Assembly: GCA_022788205.1 (NCBI GenBank)
Contig: JALEVQ010000075.1
Coordinates: forward strand, 1 to 64,000
DNA: 64,000 bases
Source: Robinsoniella sp.
GTDB taxonomy: Bacteria > Bacillota > Clostridia > Lachnospirales > Lachnospiraceae
Direction of reading: 5' to 3'
Under the pieces are notes generated by a model that was not told the DNA's origin, did no database searches, and saw only the letters and a program-made list of their open reading frames with translations. Shown piece by piece: positions 54,149-62,723 of this stretch; the stretch's first letter is position 1; each line of letters begins with the position of its first letter. The position numbers and the translations under genes are program-made.

Positions 54149-54164
54149 TGTTGAAAATTCAACA
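54149..54164. promoter_or_regulatory. Crp/Fnr-type operator between hcp and its regulator
   Basis: TGTTGAA-AA-TTCAACA is a 7-bp inverted repeat resembling FNR/CRP half sites. Facing hcp, it lies just upstream of TATAGT (54132-54127) at the -35 position, as for an activator. Binding is inferred. Confidence 0.5.
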
Positions 54165-54214
54165 AAAATTCAAAAAAACGCCATTACGGCGCGTTACCGT
54201 AGGGATAGAATTTT

Positions 54215-54883
54215 ATGGAAAAATATTTTAACGTTTTGCGGGCATGTCCTTTGTTTTACCATATTGAAGATGACAATCTGATGGCGATGCTGCGTTGTCT
54301 CAAGGCGTCCGTGAAAACCTTTCGAAAAAAAAGCCAGATTCTCTCTGAAGGGGATACTGCAAAATACATTGGAATCGTTCTGGCAGGAACTGCCCAGATC
54401 GAGCAGACGGACTATTTTGGCAACAGAAGCATCGTCGCATCTCTGGAGCCATCCGACATTTTCGGGGAATCCTTTGCCTGTGCCGGAGTGGAAAAAATCC
54501 CGGTGGATATCACAGCCGTGGAGGATACGGAAGTTCTCTTTGTCGACTGTCTCCGTATCACGCAGTCTTGTAGCAATGCCTGTATTTTCCACCGCCAGGT
54601 AATCTACAATCTCCTAAAGATCGTCGCCACAAAAAATCTGCTCTTTCACCAGCGAATCCGAATCACCTCACAGCGCACCACGCGTGAAAAACTGATGGCG
54701 TATTTGATGATTCAGGCAAAAAAAGCAGGAAGCAACTGTTTTGAGATTTCCTATGATCGCCAGGAGCTTGCCGATTATCTCGAAGTGGACCGGAGCGGAC
54801 TCTCTGCCGAGATCAGCAAACTGCGAAAAGAAGGAATTCTAAAATCAGAGAAAAACAAATTTGTCCTGCTAAAACCACAATAA
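54215..54883 (+). CDS. Crp/Fnr-family regulator, probable hcp activator
   Basis: 222 residues. The cyclic-nucleotide-binding-like barrel (about 15-125) contains SEGDTAKYIGIVLAGTAQI. A dimer helix leads to the Crp winged helix, with DRQELADYLEVDRSGLSAEI as recognition region. It lacks the N-terminal cysteine cluster of Fnr. It contains scattered cysteines (10, 28 and around 117-127), which could matter for redox or heme sensing. Divergent placement beside hcp is typical of NO-responsive HcpR/NnrR-like regulators. Confidence 0.87.
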   Translation: MEKYFNVLRACPLFYHIEDDNLMAMLRCLKASVKTFRKKSQILSEGDTAKYIGIVLAGTAQIEQTDYFGNRSIVASLEPSDIFGESFACAGVEKIPVDITAVEDTEVLFVDCLRITQSCSNACIFHRQVIYNLLKIVATKNLLFHQRIRITSQRTTREKLMAYLMIQAKKAGSNCFEISYDRQELADYLEVDRSGLSAEISKLRKEGILKSEKNKFVLLKPQ

Positions 54884-54922
54884 TCCTTCGCCTGCCTGAG
54901 ACTCTGCCTTTATAAGCGCAAA

Positions 54923-54965
54923 AAAGCGGACATCCTACCTTTTTGGTATTTTGAATGTCCGCTTT
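54923..54965. terminator. Bidirectional terminator between the Crp/Fnr and metY genes
   Basis: AAAGCGGACAT (54923-54933) pairs with ATGTCCGCTTT (54955-54965) between convergent genes. An A run at the 5' side gives T residues on the minus strand. Confidence 0.82.
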
Positions 54966-54994
54966 GCGTGATTATTTTTTCATTTTTCTTCTAT

Positions 54995-56305
54995 TTATTC
55001 TGCCACAGCCTTGAATGCCTCGTCCAGATCCTCGATGATATCTGCAATATTCTCTGTTCCGATGGAGAGACGGATCGTGTTTGGCTTGATTCCCTGATCT
55101 TCCAACTCTTCCTCTGTGCACTGACTGTGTGTTGTTGTCGCCGGATGAATCACCAGTGATTTCACATCTGCCACGTTTGCAAGCAGTGAGAACAGTTCCA
55201 GGTTATCAATAAATTCCTTTGCCTTCTCGGCATCGCCTTTGATCTCAAATGTGAAGATGGAGCCGCCGCCATTCGGGAAATATTTTGCGTACAGTGCTTT
55301 CTGCTCTGGGTCATCTGACACAGATGGATGATGTACCTTTTCTACCTGCGGGTGATTATTCAGATATTCCACAACTTTGAGTGCATTTTCTACATGACGC
55401 TCCACACGAAGGGAGAGTGTCTCCAGTCCCTGCAAAAACAGGAAGGAATGGAACGGTGAAATCGTAGCGCCGGTATCTCTTAAAAGGATCGCACGAATCT
55501 TTGTGACGAAAGCTGCTGCTCCGACTGCCTTTGTAAAGCTGATTCCGTGGTAGCTTGGGTTTGGATCCACGAGAGAAGCAAATTTTCCGGAAGCTTCCCA
55601 GTCAAATTTTCCACTGTCTACAATCACACCGCCGATGGTTGTTCCGTGACCACCGATAAATTTTGTGGCGGAATGCACGACGATATCTGCACCGTACTCG
55701 ATCGGACGAACCAGATACGGAGTTGCAAACGTGTTGTCCACAACCAGCGGGATCTTATTGGCATGAGCGATTTTTGCAACTGCCTCAATATCCACAACAT
55801 CCGAATTCGGGTTTCCAAGTGTCTCTATAAAAATCGCCTTTGTATTCTCCTGAATCGCTGCCTGAACAGCATCCAGATCAAAAATATTTACAAACGTCGT
55901 CTTGATTCCATACTGTGGCAGAGTATGTGCCAACAGATTGTAGCTGCCTCCGTAGATATTTTTCGCAGACACGATATGGTCGCCTGCCTGCGCCAGATTT
56001 TCAAATGTATAAGAAATCGCTGCGGCACCTGATGCAACGGCAAGTGCTGTCACTCCACCCTCCAGAGCTGCGATACGCTGTTCAAACACATCTTCTGTAG
56101 GGTTTGTCAATCTTCCATAGATATTTCCCGGATCTGAGAGACCAAATCTTGCTGCCGCATGTTCTGAATTGCGGAATACATAAGAAGAAGTCTGATAAAT
56201 CGGCACTGCTCTTGCACCTGTCACTGGATCTGGACTTTCCTGTCCTACATGAAGCTGTAATGTCTCAAATTTTAAATTTCTCTCTGCTCTTGTCTTCTTA
56301 CTCAT
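54995..56305 (-). CDS. metY: O-acetylhomoserine sulfhydrylase
   Basis: 436 residues of the Cys/Met metabolism PLP family. The PLP Lys is in VVHSATKFIGGHGTTIGG, and the substrate and phosphate sites are in NIYGRLTNPTEDVFEQRIAA and SGAAAISYTFENL. The length (about 430, longer than MetB/MetC) and the ending VKSLVIHPATTTHSQ fit O-acetylhomoserine aminocarboxypropyltransferase, which makes homocysteine from sulfide. AAGGAGAG precedes the ATG. It is in the same direction as cysK, which has its own terminator. Confidence 0.93.
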   Translation of the reverse strand: MSKKTRAERNLKFETLQLHVGQESPDPVTGARAVPIYQTSSYVFRNSEHAAARFGLSDPGNIYGRLTNPTEDVFEQRIAALEGGVTALAVASGAAAISYTFENLAQAGDHIVSAKNIYGGSYNLLAHTLPQYGIKTTFVNIFDLDAVQAAIQENTKAIFIETLGNPNSDVVDIEAVAKIAHANKIPLVVDNTFATPYLVRPIEYGADIVVHSATKFIGGHGTTIGGVIVDSGKFDWEASGKFASLVDPNPSYHGISFTKAVGAAAFVTKIRAILLRDTGATISPFHSFLFLQGLETLSLRVERHVENALKVVEYLNNHPQVEKVHHPSVSDDPEQKALYAKYFPNGGGSIFTFEIKGDAEKAKEFIDNLELFSLLANVADVKSLVIHPATTTHSQCTEEELEDQGIKPNTIRLSIGTENIADIIEDLDEAFKAVAE

Positions 56306-56430
56306 AATTGTACTCTCCTTCTATCTATCTTTTAAATGATCTATTTCTGATAAGTCATCATCTATATTTGATTTTTCCTATCTGTTTACAAGACAATTCT
56401 AACCGCATTTTCCCGATCTGTCCAATACAA

Positions 56431-56482
56431 AAAAGCAGGCAACTAGTTATAGTTTTTTCCTATAACTATTCTACCTGCTTTT
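56431..56482 (-). terminator. Terminator of cysK
   Basis: AAAAGCAGG (56431-56439) pairs with CCTGCTTTT (56474-56482), and the inner arms around AACTAGTTATAG also pair. On the minus strand T6 follows. Confidence 0.88.
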
Positions 56483-56525
56483 CCTGACAGATCTCTGACT
56501 GCCACCTATCTAAGTTGCTGGAGTG

Positions 56526-57458
56526 TCATTTGGTAAAGAGCGGTGTAGAATAATACCGGTCTCCGCTGTCCGGAAGCAGCACCACAATGACCTTTCCCTT
56601 ATTTTCCGGTCTCTTTGCGAGCATAAGCCCTGCCCACAGTGCGGCGCCGGAAGAAATCCCTGTCATGAGTCCTTCTTTTTTCATCAGCATTCTCGCGCCC
56701 TCAAACGCATCGTCGTTTTCCACTGTGATGATCTCATCATAGATCCCGGTGTCCAGCGTCTTCGGAACAAAATTTGCACCGATTCCCTGAATCTTGTGAG
56801 GTCCCGCAACACCTTGTGAGAGAAGTGGTGAGGAAGCCGGCTCCATCGCCACCACCTGGATGTCTGGATTCTGTTTTTTCAGATATCTTCCCACACCAGT
56901 GATCGTTCCCCCTGTCCCGACGCCTGCGACAAAAATATCCACTCTGCCTTCGGTGTCATTCCAAATCTCTGGTCCCGTTGTTTTCTCGTGGATCTTTGGG
57001 TTTGCCGGATTGTCAAACTGCCCCGGAATATAACTTCCCGGAATTTCCTCTGCAAGCTCCTCTGCCTTGGCGATCGCACCTTTCATTCCCTGTGCACCTT
57101 CGGTCAAAACTACTTCCGCACCATATGCCTTTAAGATATTTCTTCTCTCTATACTCATCGTCTCCGGCATCGTCAGAATCATCCGATATCCCTTTGCCGC
57201 CGCAATCGCAGCCAGACCGATTCCCGTATTTCCGGACGTCGGCTCAATAATCGTGCATCCTGCCTTGAGCAGTCCCTTCTCCTCCGCATCCTCAATCATC
57301 GCTTTGGCAATTCGATCCTTTGCACTTCCTGCCGGATTCAGATACTCCAATTTCACCAGCAGCGTCGCCTCCAGCTTTTCTTCACGCTCAATATTCTTCA
57401 CCTCAACCAGCGGTGTATTGCCTATCAATTCCAGAGGACTTTCATATATCTTTGCCAT
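56526..57458 (-). CDS. cysK: Cysteine synthase (O-acetylserine sulfhydrylase)
   Basis: 310 residues of the PLP fold type II. The Lys is in [19 protein letters not shown], the substrate loop is [15 protein letters not shown], and the PLP phosphate loop is [15 protein letters not shown]. It converts O-acetylserine and sulfide to cysteine. AAGGAG precedes the ATG. A strong promoter and a leader hairpin lie upstream (57486-57588). Confidence 0.95.
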   Translation of the reverse strand: MAKIYESPLELIGNTPLVEVKNIEREEKLEATLLVKLEYLNPAGSAKDRIAKAMIEDAEEKGLLKAGCTIIEPTSGNTGIGLAAIAAAKGYRMILTMPETMSIERRNILKAYGAEVVLTEGAQGMKGAIAKAEELAEEIPGSYIPGQFDNPANPKIHEKTTGPEIWNDTEGRVDIFVAGVGTGGTITGVGRYLKKQNPDIQVVAMEPASSPLLSQGVAGPHKIQGIGANFVPKTLDTGIYDEIITVENDDAFEGARMLMKKEGLMTGISSGAALWAGLMLAKRPENKGKVIVVLLPDSGDRYYSTPLFTK

Positions 57459-57485
57459 AAAAAAACTCCTTCCTCATGTTCTGGC

Positions 57486-57544
57486 GGGTTCCAAGGTCTA
57501 ACTTTCCTTGTGAAAACACGGTGTGATTTCAGACCTTTTGACCC
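57486..57544 (-). promoter_or_regulatory. Leader hairpin of cysK
   Basis: AAGGTCT (57493-57499) pairs with AGACCTT (57531-57537), flanked by GGG/CCC. It occupies most of the roughly 95-nt leader. It does not look like a T-box or SAM riboswitch to me, so a new regulatory element or a simple stabilising stem are both possible. Confidence 0.45.
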
Positions 57545-57560
57545 TGGCATCATATAAAAA

Positions 57561-57588
57561 ATTATAACACGGTGGACTTTTTTGTCAA
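57561..57588 (-). promoter_or_regulatory. Promoter of cysK
   Basis: On the minus strand TTGACA (57588-57583), a 16-bp spacer and TATAAT (57566-57561), both perfect consensus. Confidence 0.82.
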
Positions 57589-57650
57589 TACTCCCGCACT
57601 TTGTCCCCTTCCTTCCACACACTCTCGTCCTCCTGTGTAAAATAAAAAAA

Positions 57651-57675
57651 GAGAGCTGTCTCAAGAACAACTCCC
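57651..57675 (-). terminator. Terminator of the lactate dehydrogenase operon
   Basis: A 9-bp stem (57651-57659 with 57667-57675, two wobble pairs) and a 7-base loop, followed on the minus strand by seven T residues. It lies 28 bp after the YkvI-like gene. Confidence 0.85.
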
Positions 57676-57703
57676 TTTTCTGTCAATCTATAAAATTTTC
57701 TTT

Positions 57704-58882
57704 TTAGATCTCTTTTCCTTTTGTTCCAATTGCATGGATGATGAATGGCACAAACAGAGTAATCAGCGCTGCATAGCCCAGGTAAGCGTAGCCTTTCTTT
57801 ACCACTGCCATCAGACCGAACTGTGCGATTGCGAAAGCGATGAATGTAAAGATTAAAGTAAACACCGCATTGCGCGCCAGATGATTTCTCTGTCTCTGCG
57901 CTTCTGTCGGCATACGGCGCTCAAGCGCATTGACACATCTCGTCACGATACCGGAAATCATATTTACTGCTGTGGAGATTGCACCGAGAATGATCAATAA
58001 CGAGATAATCGGTGTCAGCACTCCAGATCCCACTCCATTCTGTACCAGTACAAGCATCGGAACGGACGCAGTTGCCAGCTCTGCCACATATGCGACAGCC
58101 AGAAGACCGACGATCGACAGTTCCATCGCAAAGAAGTTGCACACAAACATTCCGATCGCTGCGCGGTTGATCTGTTTTACATCTGTCACAGGCTCCATAT
58201 GCTGATACATAACAGATACAGAGGCAAGCTGGAAGAAGAAGTACAGCACTGCTGACCACAAAGCAGGCAGAAATGCACCGCTCTCTGACGAGAGGACACT
58301 CATCTCTCCGCTGTTCATCCTGCTGATGGATTCTGTGATTGCGCCCCACTGTGTCGCAATGTTTGGCACAAGCACGAGCACCAGACCGATGATAATCAGA
58401 ACGCTCAGTGTAGATGCACATTTTCGAACCACATTTGTTCCAAACAAGGCGATCAGGAAAATGAAGACAGCAATCAGTACCGTACACAGCCAGTAAGGAA
58501 TTCCAAACAACGTCTCGATCGTAGAGCCACCTGTAGCAAATGCTGCTGCCGATGCAGTTCCGATCATGATCAGGTAACAGATTTCATACAGATTCGACAT
58601 CACAAGGCGTGTTTTGCCGTAAAAGCTGTCCGAAAAGCTTCGATAGTCGTATGTCTTATGTTTGTAGGCATAGCGCATGCCATACCAGAAAAACAGCGCA
58701 TACAGTCCCTGTGTCAGGATCGGCAGAATCAAACACCACACTCCAAAATTAATAAAATACTGATAAATCTGTGCACCAGATGCAAAGCCGCCGCCAAACT
58801 GTGTTGTGAATGCTACAAAAGCGATTCCCATCGCCAGCGGCATCTTATTTTTGTCCACTAAGAATGATCTTTTTTCACTCAT
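57704..58882 (-). CDS. YkvI-family membrane transporter-like protein
   Basis: 392 residues with about ten membrane helices. The N-terminal pattern MPLAMGIAFVAFTTQFGGGFASGAQ, broken by a Gly-rich unwound stretch, recalls LeuT-fold transporters, and the family is COG3949 (YkvI). The substrate is unknown. It is the last gene of lctB-lctC-lctD, 39 bp after lctD, where lactate permease is usual in other species. It is therefore a candidate lactate or organic-acid carrier (inference). CAGGAGGG precedes the ATG. Confidence 0.82.
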   Translation of the reverse strand: MSEKRSFLVDKNKMPLAMGIAFVAFTTQFGGGFASGAQIYQYFINFGVWCLILPILTQGLYALFFWYGMRYAYKHKTYDYRSFSDSFYGKTRLVMSNLYEICYLIMIGTASAAAFATGGSTIETLFGIPYWLCTVLIAVFIFLIALFGTNVVRKCASTLSVLIIIGLVLVLVPNIATQWGAITESISRMNSGEMSVLSSESGAFLPALWSAVLYFFFQLASVSVMYQHMEPVTDVKQINRAAIGMFVCNFFAMELSIVGLLAVAYVAELATASVPMLVLVQNGVGSGVLTPIISLLIILGAISTAVNMISGIVTRCVNALERRMPTEAQRQRNHLARNAVFTLIFTFIAFAIAQFGLMAVVKKGYAYLGYAALITLFVPFIIHAIGTKGKEI

Positions 58883-58921
58883 CTTTTTCCCTCCTGAATC
58901 AATTTTTTATCCCTTTCCTTG

Positions 58922-60343
58922 TTAATTCTTATGAAACTCAATCACTTTTCCCGGATTGAGAATCAGCTTGTCATCGAATGCGAGTTTGATCGCCTTGTAT
59001 AGTGCAATCATTCTCGGTCCGACAAACTCTTCCAAAAACTCGATGCGTCCGTTTCCGATCCCGTGCTCTCCGGAAAGCTGACCGCCCAGTTCTTTCGACA
59101 AAGCGTACAGTTCCGTCAGACACTGATGTGTCGCACTCTTCCACTCTTCATCGCTCATCTGTGGACCACGCAGCATTTCCGTGTGAATATTTCCGTCGCC
59201 GCAGTGACCGCACGGCTCTACACGAATTCCGTGAGACAATGCGATGCGCTTTGCTGCCTTTACATATTCCGCAATACGTGACCGTGGCACCACCACATCA
59301 CACTCTTCCTGTGCAACCGAGTCTGCTTTCATTCCTTCCAGAATCGCTGCGCGCACTGCCCACACCGATGCGGCACGCTCCGGAGTCCCGGCGATGCAGC
59401 AATCGATCGCCCCATTTGCAAGTGCTGCCTGTGCCGCCGCCTCCACGGCACTGTCCAATTCCTGCTTGCTCGAAGCATCGTACATGACAATCAAGACGGC
59501 ATCCCCCTGCTTCACCGGAAGCAGTTTATTTAAGTTTCTCTCCACGATGTCGATCAGCTCACGCTCCAAAAACTCAATCGCGGTGGGCACAAACGGAAGT
59601 TCCAGCACCTTCGGCACCATGTCAGCACATTCTTCAAGGCTGGCAAACGGCATCACCAGCGTACAGGAACATGTCGGAGCCGGAAGCAATTTCAACGTCA
59701 CCTGGGTCAGGATACACAGCGTTCCCTCTGATCCGATCACCAAATCTTTCACATCATAGCCCGTGGTATTTTTTACGACATTGGAAGAAAAATTCATGAT
59801 CGATCCATCCGGCAGAACCGCCTCGATGCAGCGCACAAAATCGCGCGTCAGACCGTAGCGCACCGCCTTCATACCACCTGCATTTGTGATCACGTTTCCG
59901 CCAATCGATGCCGTTTTTTCTCCTGGATCCGGCGGGTAGAAAAGCCCTTCCGCCGATGCTGCCGCCTGAATATCAATCAGCAGCGCACCTGGCTCTGCAG
60001 TGATGGTCTGGTTTTTATGATCAACCGGAAAAATCTTGTTCATCCGCATCACTGACAACATAATCCCGCCATATTTGCACGTTGCTCCTCCTGCAAGCCC
60101 CGTCCCCGCGCCGCGGCACACAACCGGAATATTTTCCTGGTATGCATACTTCATGATTGCGGACACTTCTTCTTTGTTTAAAACTTCCACGTAAAGCTCT
60201 GGCGGAAACACTCCATATTCCGGCATCTCATCGCGGTAATACTCTGTGGCGATCTCCTCGCCCACCCAGACACGGTCAGGTGCTGTCACCGAGCGAATAT
60301 AGTCGAAGTCGGTCTGGGTCATTTTTTTATATGGATATGGCAT
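58922..60343 (-). CDS. lctD: FAD-linked lactate/glycolate dehydrogenase subunit (LctD/GlcD)
   Basis: 473 residues. The PCMH-type FAD domain has VCRGAGTGLAGGATCKYGGI and PGEKTASIGGNVITNAGGMK. The C-terminal FAD-oxidase domain has EPCGHCGDGNIHTEML and GEHGIGNGRIEFLEEF, holding catalytic and metal-binding His residues. On its own it could be GlcD. Together with etfB- and ferredoxin-bearing etfA-type genes it matches LctD of bifurcating lactate dehydrogenase, which couples lactate plus reduced ferredoxin to NADH formation. GGGGGA precedes the ATG, 4 bp after lctC. Confidence 0.88.
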   Translation of the reverse strand: MPYPYKKMTQTDFDYIRSVTAPDRVWVGEEIATEYYRDEMPEYGVFPPELYVEVLNKEEVSAIMKYAYQENIPVVCRGAGTGLAGGATCKYGGIMLSVMRMNKIFPVDHKNQTITAEPGALLIDIQAAASAEGLFYPPDPGEKTASIGGNVITNAGGMKAVRYGLTRDFVRCIEAVLPDGSIMNFSSNVVKNTTGYDVKDLVIGSEGTLCILTQVTLKLLPAPTCSCTLVMPFASLEECADMVPKVLELPFVPTAIEFLERELIDIVERNLNKLLPVKQGDAVLIVMYDASSKQELDSAVEAAAQAALANGAIDCCIAGTPERAASVWAVRAAILEGMKADSVAQEECDVVVPRSRIAEYVKAAKRIALSHGIRVEPCGHCGDGNIHTEMLRGPQMSDEEWKSATHQCLTELYALSKELGGQLSGEHGIGNGRIEFLEEFVGPRMIALYKAIKLAFDDKLILNPGKVIEFHKN

Positions 60344-60347
60344 GACT

Positions 60348-61538
60348 TCAGTCCCCCTTTCGATTCTGTAAAAGTGCAGTCAGCCGCGGCACAACCTGGT
60401 ACAGATCATCCACGATGCAGTAATGTGCAGCCTTGAAAATCTGAGCCTGTGGATCATTGTTGATCGCCACGATACATTCGGATCCTGTCATGCATGAGGT
60501 AAACTGAATAGCGCCTGACACACCGCAGGTGATGATCAGTTTCGGTCGCACAGTACGTCCAGACAATCCAATCTGATGAGCAGTATCGCCGAAGCCATTT
60601 TCTACCATCGGACGAGTAAAGGCAAGCTGCCCGCCCAATGCCTCTGCGAGTTCCCTGCACATCTCCACATCCTTCTCGCCGCGCACACCGCGCCCTGCGA
60701 CAACGATCACATCCTCTTCCTCCAGACTCTTTTGTTTGTCGATTACCTGAGATGACAAAATCTTGATCCGCGAGGAAGCCATGTGATCACTCACCGCACA
60801 GCGCACAATCTCACCGGAAGGATTTTCCACACGCGAAGCACGGTCCATCACACGATAGCGAACCGTTGCAAACTGCGGGCGCGATTTTGCGATTGCAATC
60901 TGCGCCATAATATTTCCTCCAAAAGCAGGACGAATCTGAATCATATCCGTATTTGGCTTGATATCCAGCGTCGTACAGTCAGCAGTCAGACCTGTATGGA
61001 ATCGTGTTGAAAGGCGTGGCGCCAGGGAACGTCCCAGCGCTGTCGCCCCGATCAGCACGGAGCTTGGCTTGTTCTGCGCGATGCAGTCTGCCACCGCATC
61101 CGCATAGCAGTCCGCGCGAAATCCCTCAAATCCTTCATGTTCATAGACAAATACTTTGTCGACTCCATAGGCCAGCAATTTTTTTGCATTCTGTTCTGTG
61201 CCGGCACCTCCGACGATGACACAGTTGACCTGATATCCCACCTTCGGGGCCATCTTGCGTGCCTCTCCGATCAACTCATAGGCAACCGGATGGATATCGC
61301 CGCGCTCTTGCTCCACAAAGATCAAAAAATCACGCCATTTTTCCTTGTCAAACGCTTTTGCGCGCTGCTCAAAGCGGATTGCCTGTTCCGGGCAATGGCG
61401 CACACACAGCCCACACATACGGCAGGTATCTCCCACAACGATCCCATCGCCTTCGATCGTCAATGCTCCAAACGGGCATTTCTCCACACACTGACCGCAC
61501 AAAATGCATTTCTTTGAGTTAAATTTCAGAAATTCCAT
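60348..61538 (-). CDS. lctC: Electron-transfer flavoprotein alpha subunit with ferredoxin domain (LctC)
   Basis: 396 residues. The N-terminal 2x[4Fe-4S] ferredoxin domain has CILCGQCVEKCP and CRMCGLCVRHCP. It is joined to an EtfA body ending with the FAD-binding region GLSGRTVRPKLIITCGVSGA and CIVAINNDPQAQIFKAAHYC. The ferredoxin domain is the hallmark of bifurcating Etf, such as those of LctBCD and caffeyl-CoA reductase. GGAGGG precedes the ATG. It is 13 bp after lctB. Confidence 0.92.
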   Translation of the reverse strand: MEFLKFNSKKCILCGQCVEKCPFGALTIEGDGIVVGDTCRMCGLCVRHCPEQAIRFEQRAKAFDKEKWRDFLIFVEQERGDIHPVAYELIGEARKMAPKVGYQVNCVIVGGAGTEQNAKKLLAYGVDKVFVYEHEGFEGFRADCYADAVADCIAQNKPSSVLIGATALGRSLAPRLSTRFHTGLTADCTTLDIKPNTDMIQIRPAFGGNIMAQIAIAKSRPQFATVRYRVMDRASRVENPSGEIVRCAVSDHMASSRIKILSSQVIDKQKSLEEEDVIVVAGRGVRGEKDVEMCRELAEALGGQLAFTRPMVENGFGDTAHQIGLSGRTVRPKLIITCGVSGAIQFTSCMTGSECIVAINNDPQAQIFKAAHYCIVDDLYQVVPRLTALLQNRKGD

Positions 61539-61551
61539 GTTCCATCCCTCC

Positions 61552-62340
61552 TCAAATCAGCTTTTTATCCGTCAGAATCTGGAACAGTGCATCGGCTTTC
61601 TCCTCCGCACTGCCCTGCAGATAGACTTGTCTCTCCGCTTCCGGCGGTGCAAACATGCGCTCAACCGAAGTCGGCGATCCAATCAGACCATAGCGGCTCA
61701 AATCATGATCCAGCATATCCTCAAAACTGAGGACACGCACCGGGCGTCCTTTCGAAGCCTGTTTGAGCAGATACGATGGAAGTCTCGGGACACACATATC
61801 CTTATCAACGGTGATCAGGCACGGATATGGGATCTCTGATACCTGTGACACGCTGACGAGATCCTGGCGCACACGGATCGACTTCTCATCCGCTCCAACC
61901 ACCTCTGCCACCCACGCCGCGTGCGGAATTCCCAAATGCTCCGCGATCGCAGGTCCAACCTGGGCCGTATCCCCATCCGTCGTCTGTCTTCCGCAGATAA
62001 TCAGATCTGCACCTCCGAGCACTTCAATTCCCTGCGTCAGCGCATAGGAAGTGGCAAGCACATCGGCTCCCGCAAACTTGCGGTCTGATAAGATCACTGC
62101 ATCGTCTGCTCCCATCATATACGCATCGCGCATCATTTCTTCTGCCTGGGGCGGTCCCATCGTCAAGACCGTCACTGTCCCTCCAAGCATCTCCCTCAAC
62201 TGCAAAGCCTCCTCAAGTGCAAACAAATCATAGGGATTCGTCCGCGTCTCCCCCGAAAGCCTCTTCATTGCGCCAGTCTCAGGGTCAATATCCACCTTTG
62301 TTCCCGCTGGCACTTGCTTCATACATACAATGATTTTCAT
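61552..62340 (-). CDS. lctB: Electron-transfer flavoprotein beta subunit (LctB)
   Basis: 262 residues. EtfB features are MKIIVCMKQVPAGTKVDIDP at the start, ALEEALQLREMLGGTVTVLT, and the signature CGRQTTDGDTAQVGPAIAEH, where the bifurcating FAD of such Etfs is bound. It is the first gene of the operon. The ribosome binding site is weak (GAAAGAG). It is driven by one or both promoters at 62417-62574. Confidence 0.92.
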   Translation of the reverse strand: MKIIVCMKQVPAGTKVDIDPETGAMKRLSGETRTNPYDLFALEEALQLREMLGGTVTVLTMGPPQAEEMMRDAYMMGADDAVILSDRKFAGADVLATSYALTQGIEVLGGADLIICGRQTTDGDTAQVGPAIAEHLGIPHAAWVAEVVGADEKSIRVRQDLVSVSQVSEIPYPCLITVDKDMCVPRLPSYLLKQASKGRPVRVLSFEDMLDHDLSRYGLIGSPTSVERMFAPPEAERQVYLQGSAEEKADALFQILTDKKLI

Positions 62341-62416
62341 ACTCTTTCGTCTCTTTTCTTTCTCATCACTTTGACACTTTGTCGTTTTATACTTTAAAGC
62401 CCTAAAAAGCTGATTT

Positions 62417-62445
62417 ATTATAACATTTTTTAGATATATTGTCGA
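62417..62445 (-). promoter_or_regulatory. Proximal promoter of the lct operon
   Basis: On the minus strand TCGACA (62445-62440), a 17-bp spacer and TATAAT (62422-62417), about 77 bp before lctB. Confidence 0.65.
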
Positions 62446-62531
62446 GCATTTTTCTGTGTTTCTTTTTATTTTTTGTCATTTTCACCGAGCAGTTTTTTAT
62501 TTTTTTCAGATCTGTTTATATCTGTCGAAGT

Positions 62532-62561
62532 CAAGATTTGGCATAAATACAAAATTTGGCA
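62532..62561. repeat. Direct repeats, probable operator of the lct operon
   Basis: CAAGATTTGGCA (62532-62543) and CAAAATTTGGCA (62550-62561) differ at one base and are 18 bp apart. They overlap the distal promoter at 62546-62574, so a regulator binding here could control lctB or the divergent esterase. Confidence 0.55.
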
Positions 62562-62574
62562 TTTTTTTTGTCAA
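62546..62574 (-). promoter_or_regulatory. Distal promoter of the lct operon
   Basis: On the minus strand TTGACA (62574-62569), a 17-bp spacer and TGTATT (62551-62546). The -10 is weak, and the site overlaps the direct repeats. Confidence 0.45.
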
Positions 62575-62625
62575 CCCTTTACCTCACTCCTGCAAGAACT
62601 TGGAGTCGAAAAGGAACTCAGGAAA

Positions 62626-62704
62626 TGATATGATAAACACATCAAAAAACACGAGAACCTGTTGTCAGTGTCAGGAGTAGATAATACACATCTCCTGCCG
62701 ACAC
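62626..62704 (+). promoter_or_regulatory. Extended -10 promoter and leader hairpin of the third esterase
   Basis: TG-A-TATGAT (62626-62634) forms an extended -10. Downstream, GTGTC-AGGAG (62668-62677) pairs with CTCCT-gcc-GACAC (62692-62704). The rest of the 383-bp spacer holds only the lct promoters and operator. Confidence 0.45.
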
Positions 62705-62723
62705 ACCCAAAAGGAGGAAAAAC

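Noticed and set aside
57459..57560. SAM riboswitch or T-box upstream of cysK
   Set aside because: The leader is too short, and no T-box sequence or SAM-I core could be recognised.
57921..58487. Minus-strand frame of 188 codons rich in Cys and Arg
   Set aside because: It is an alternate frame inside the YkvI-like membrane protein gene.
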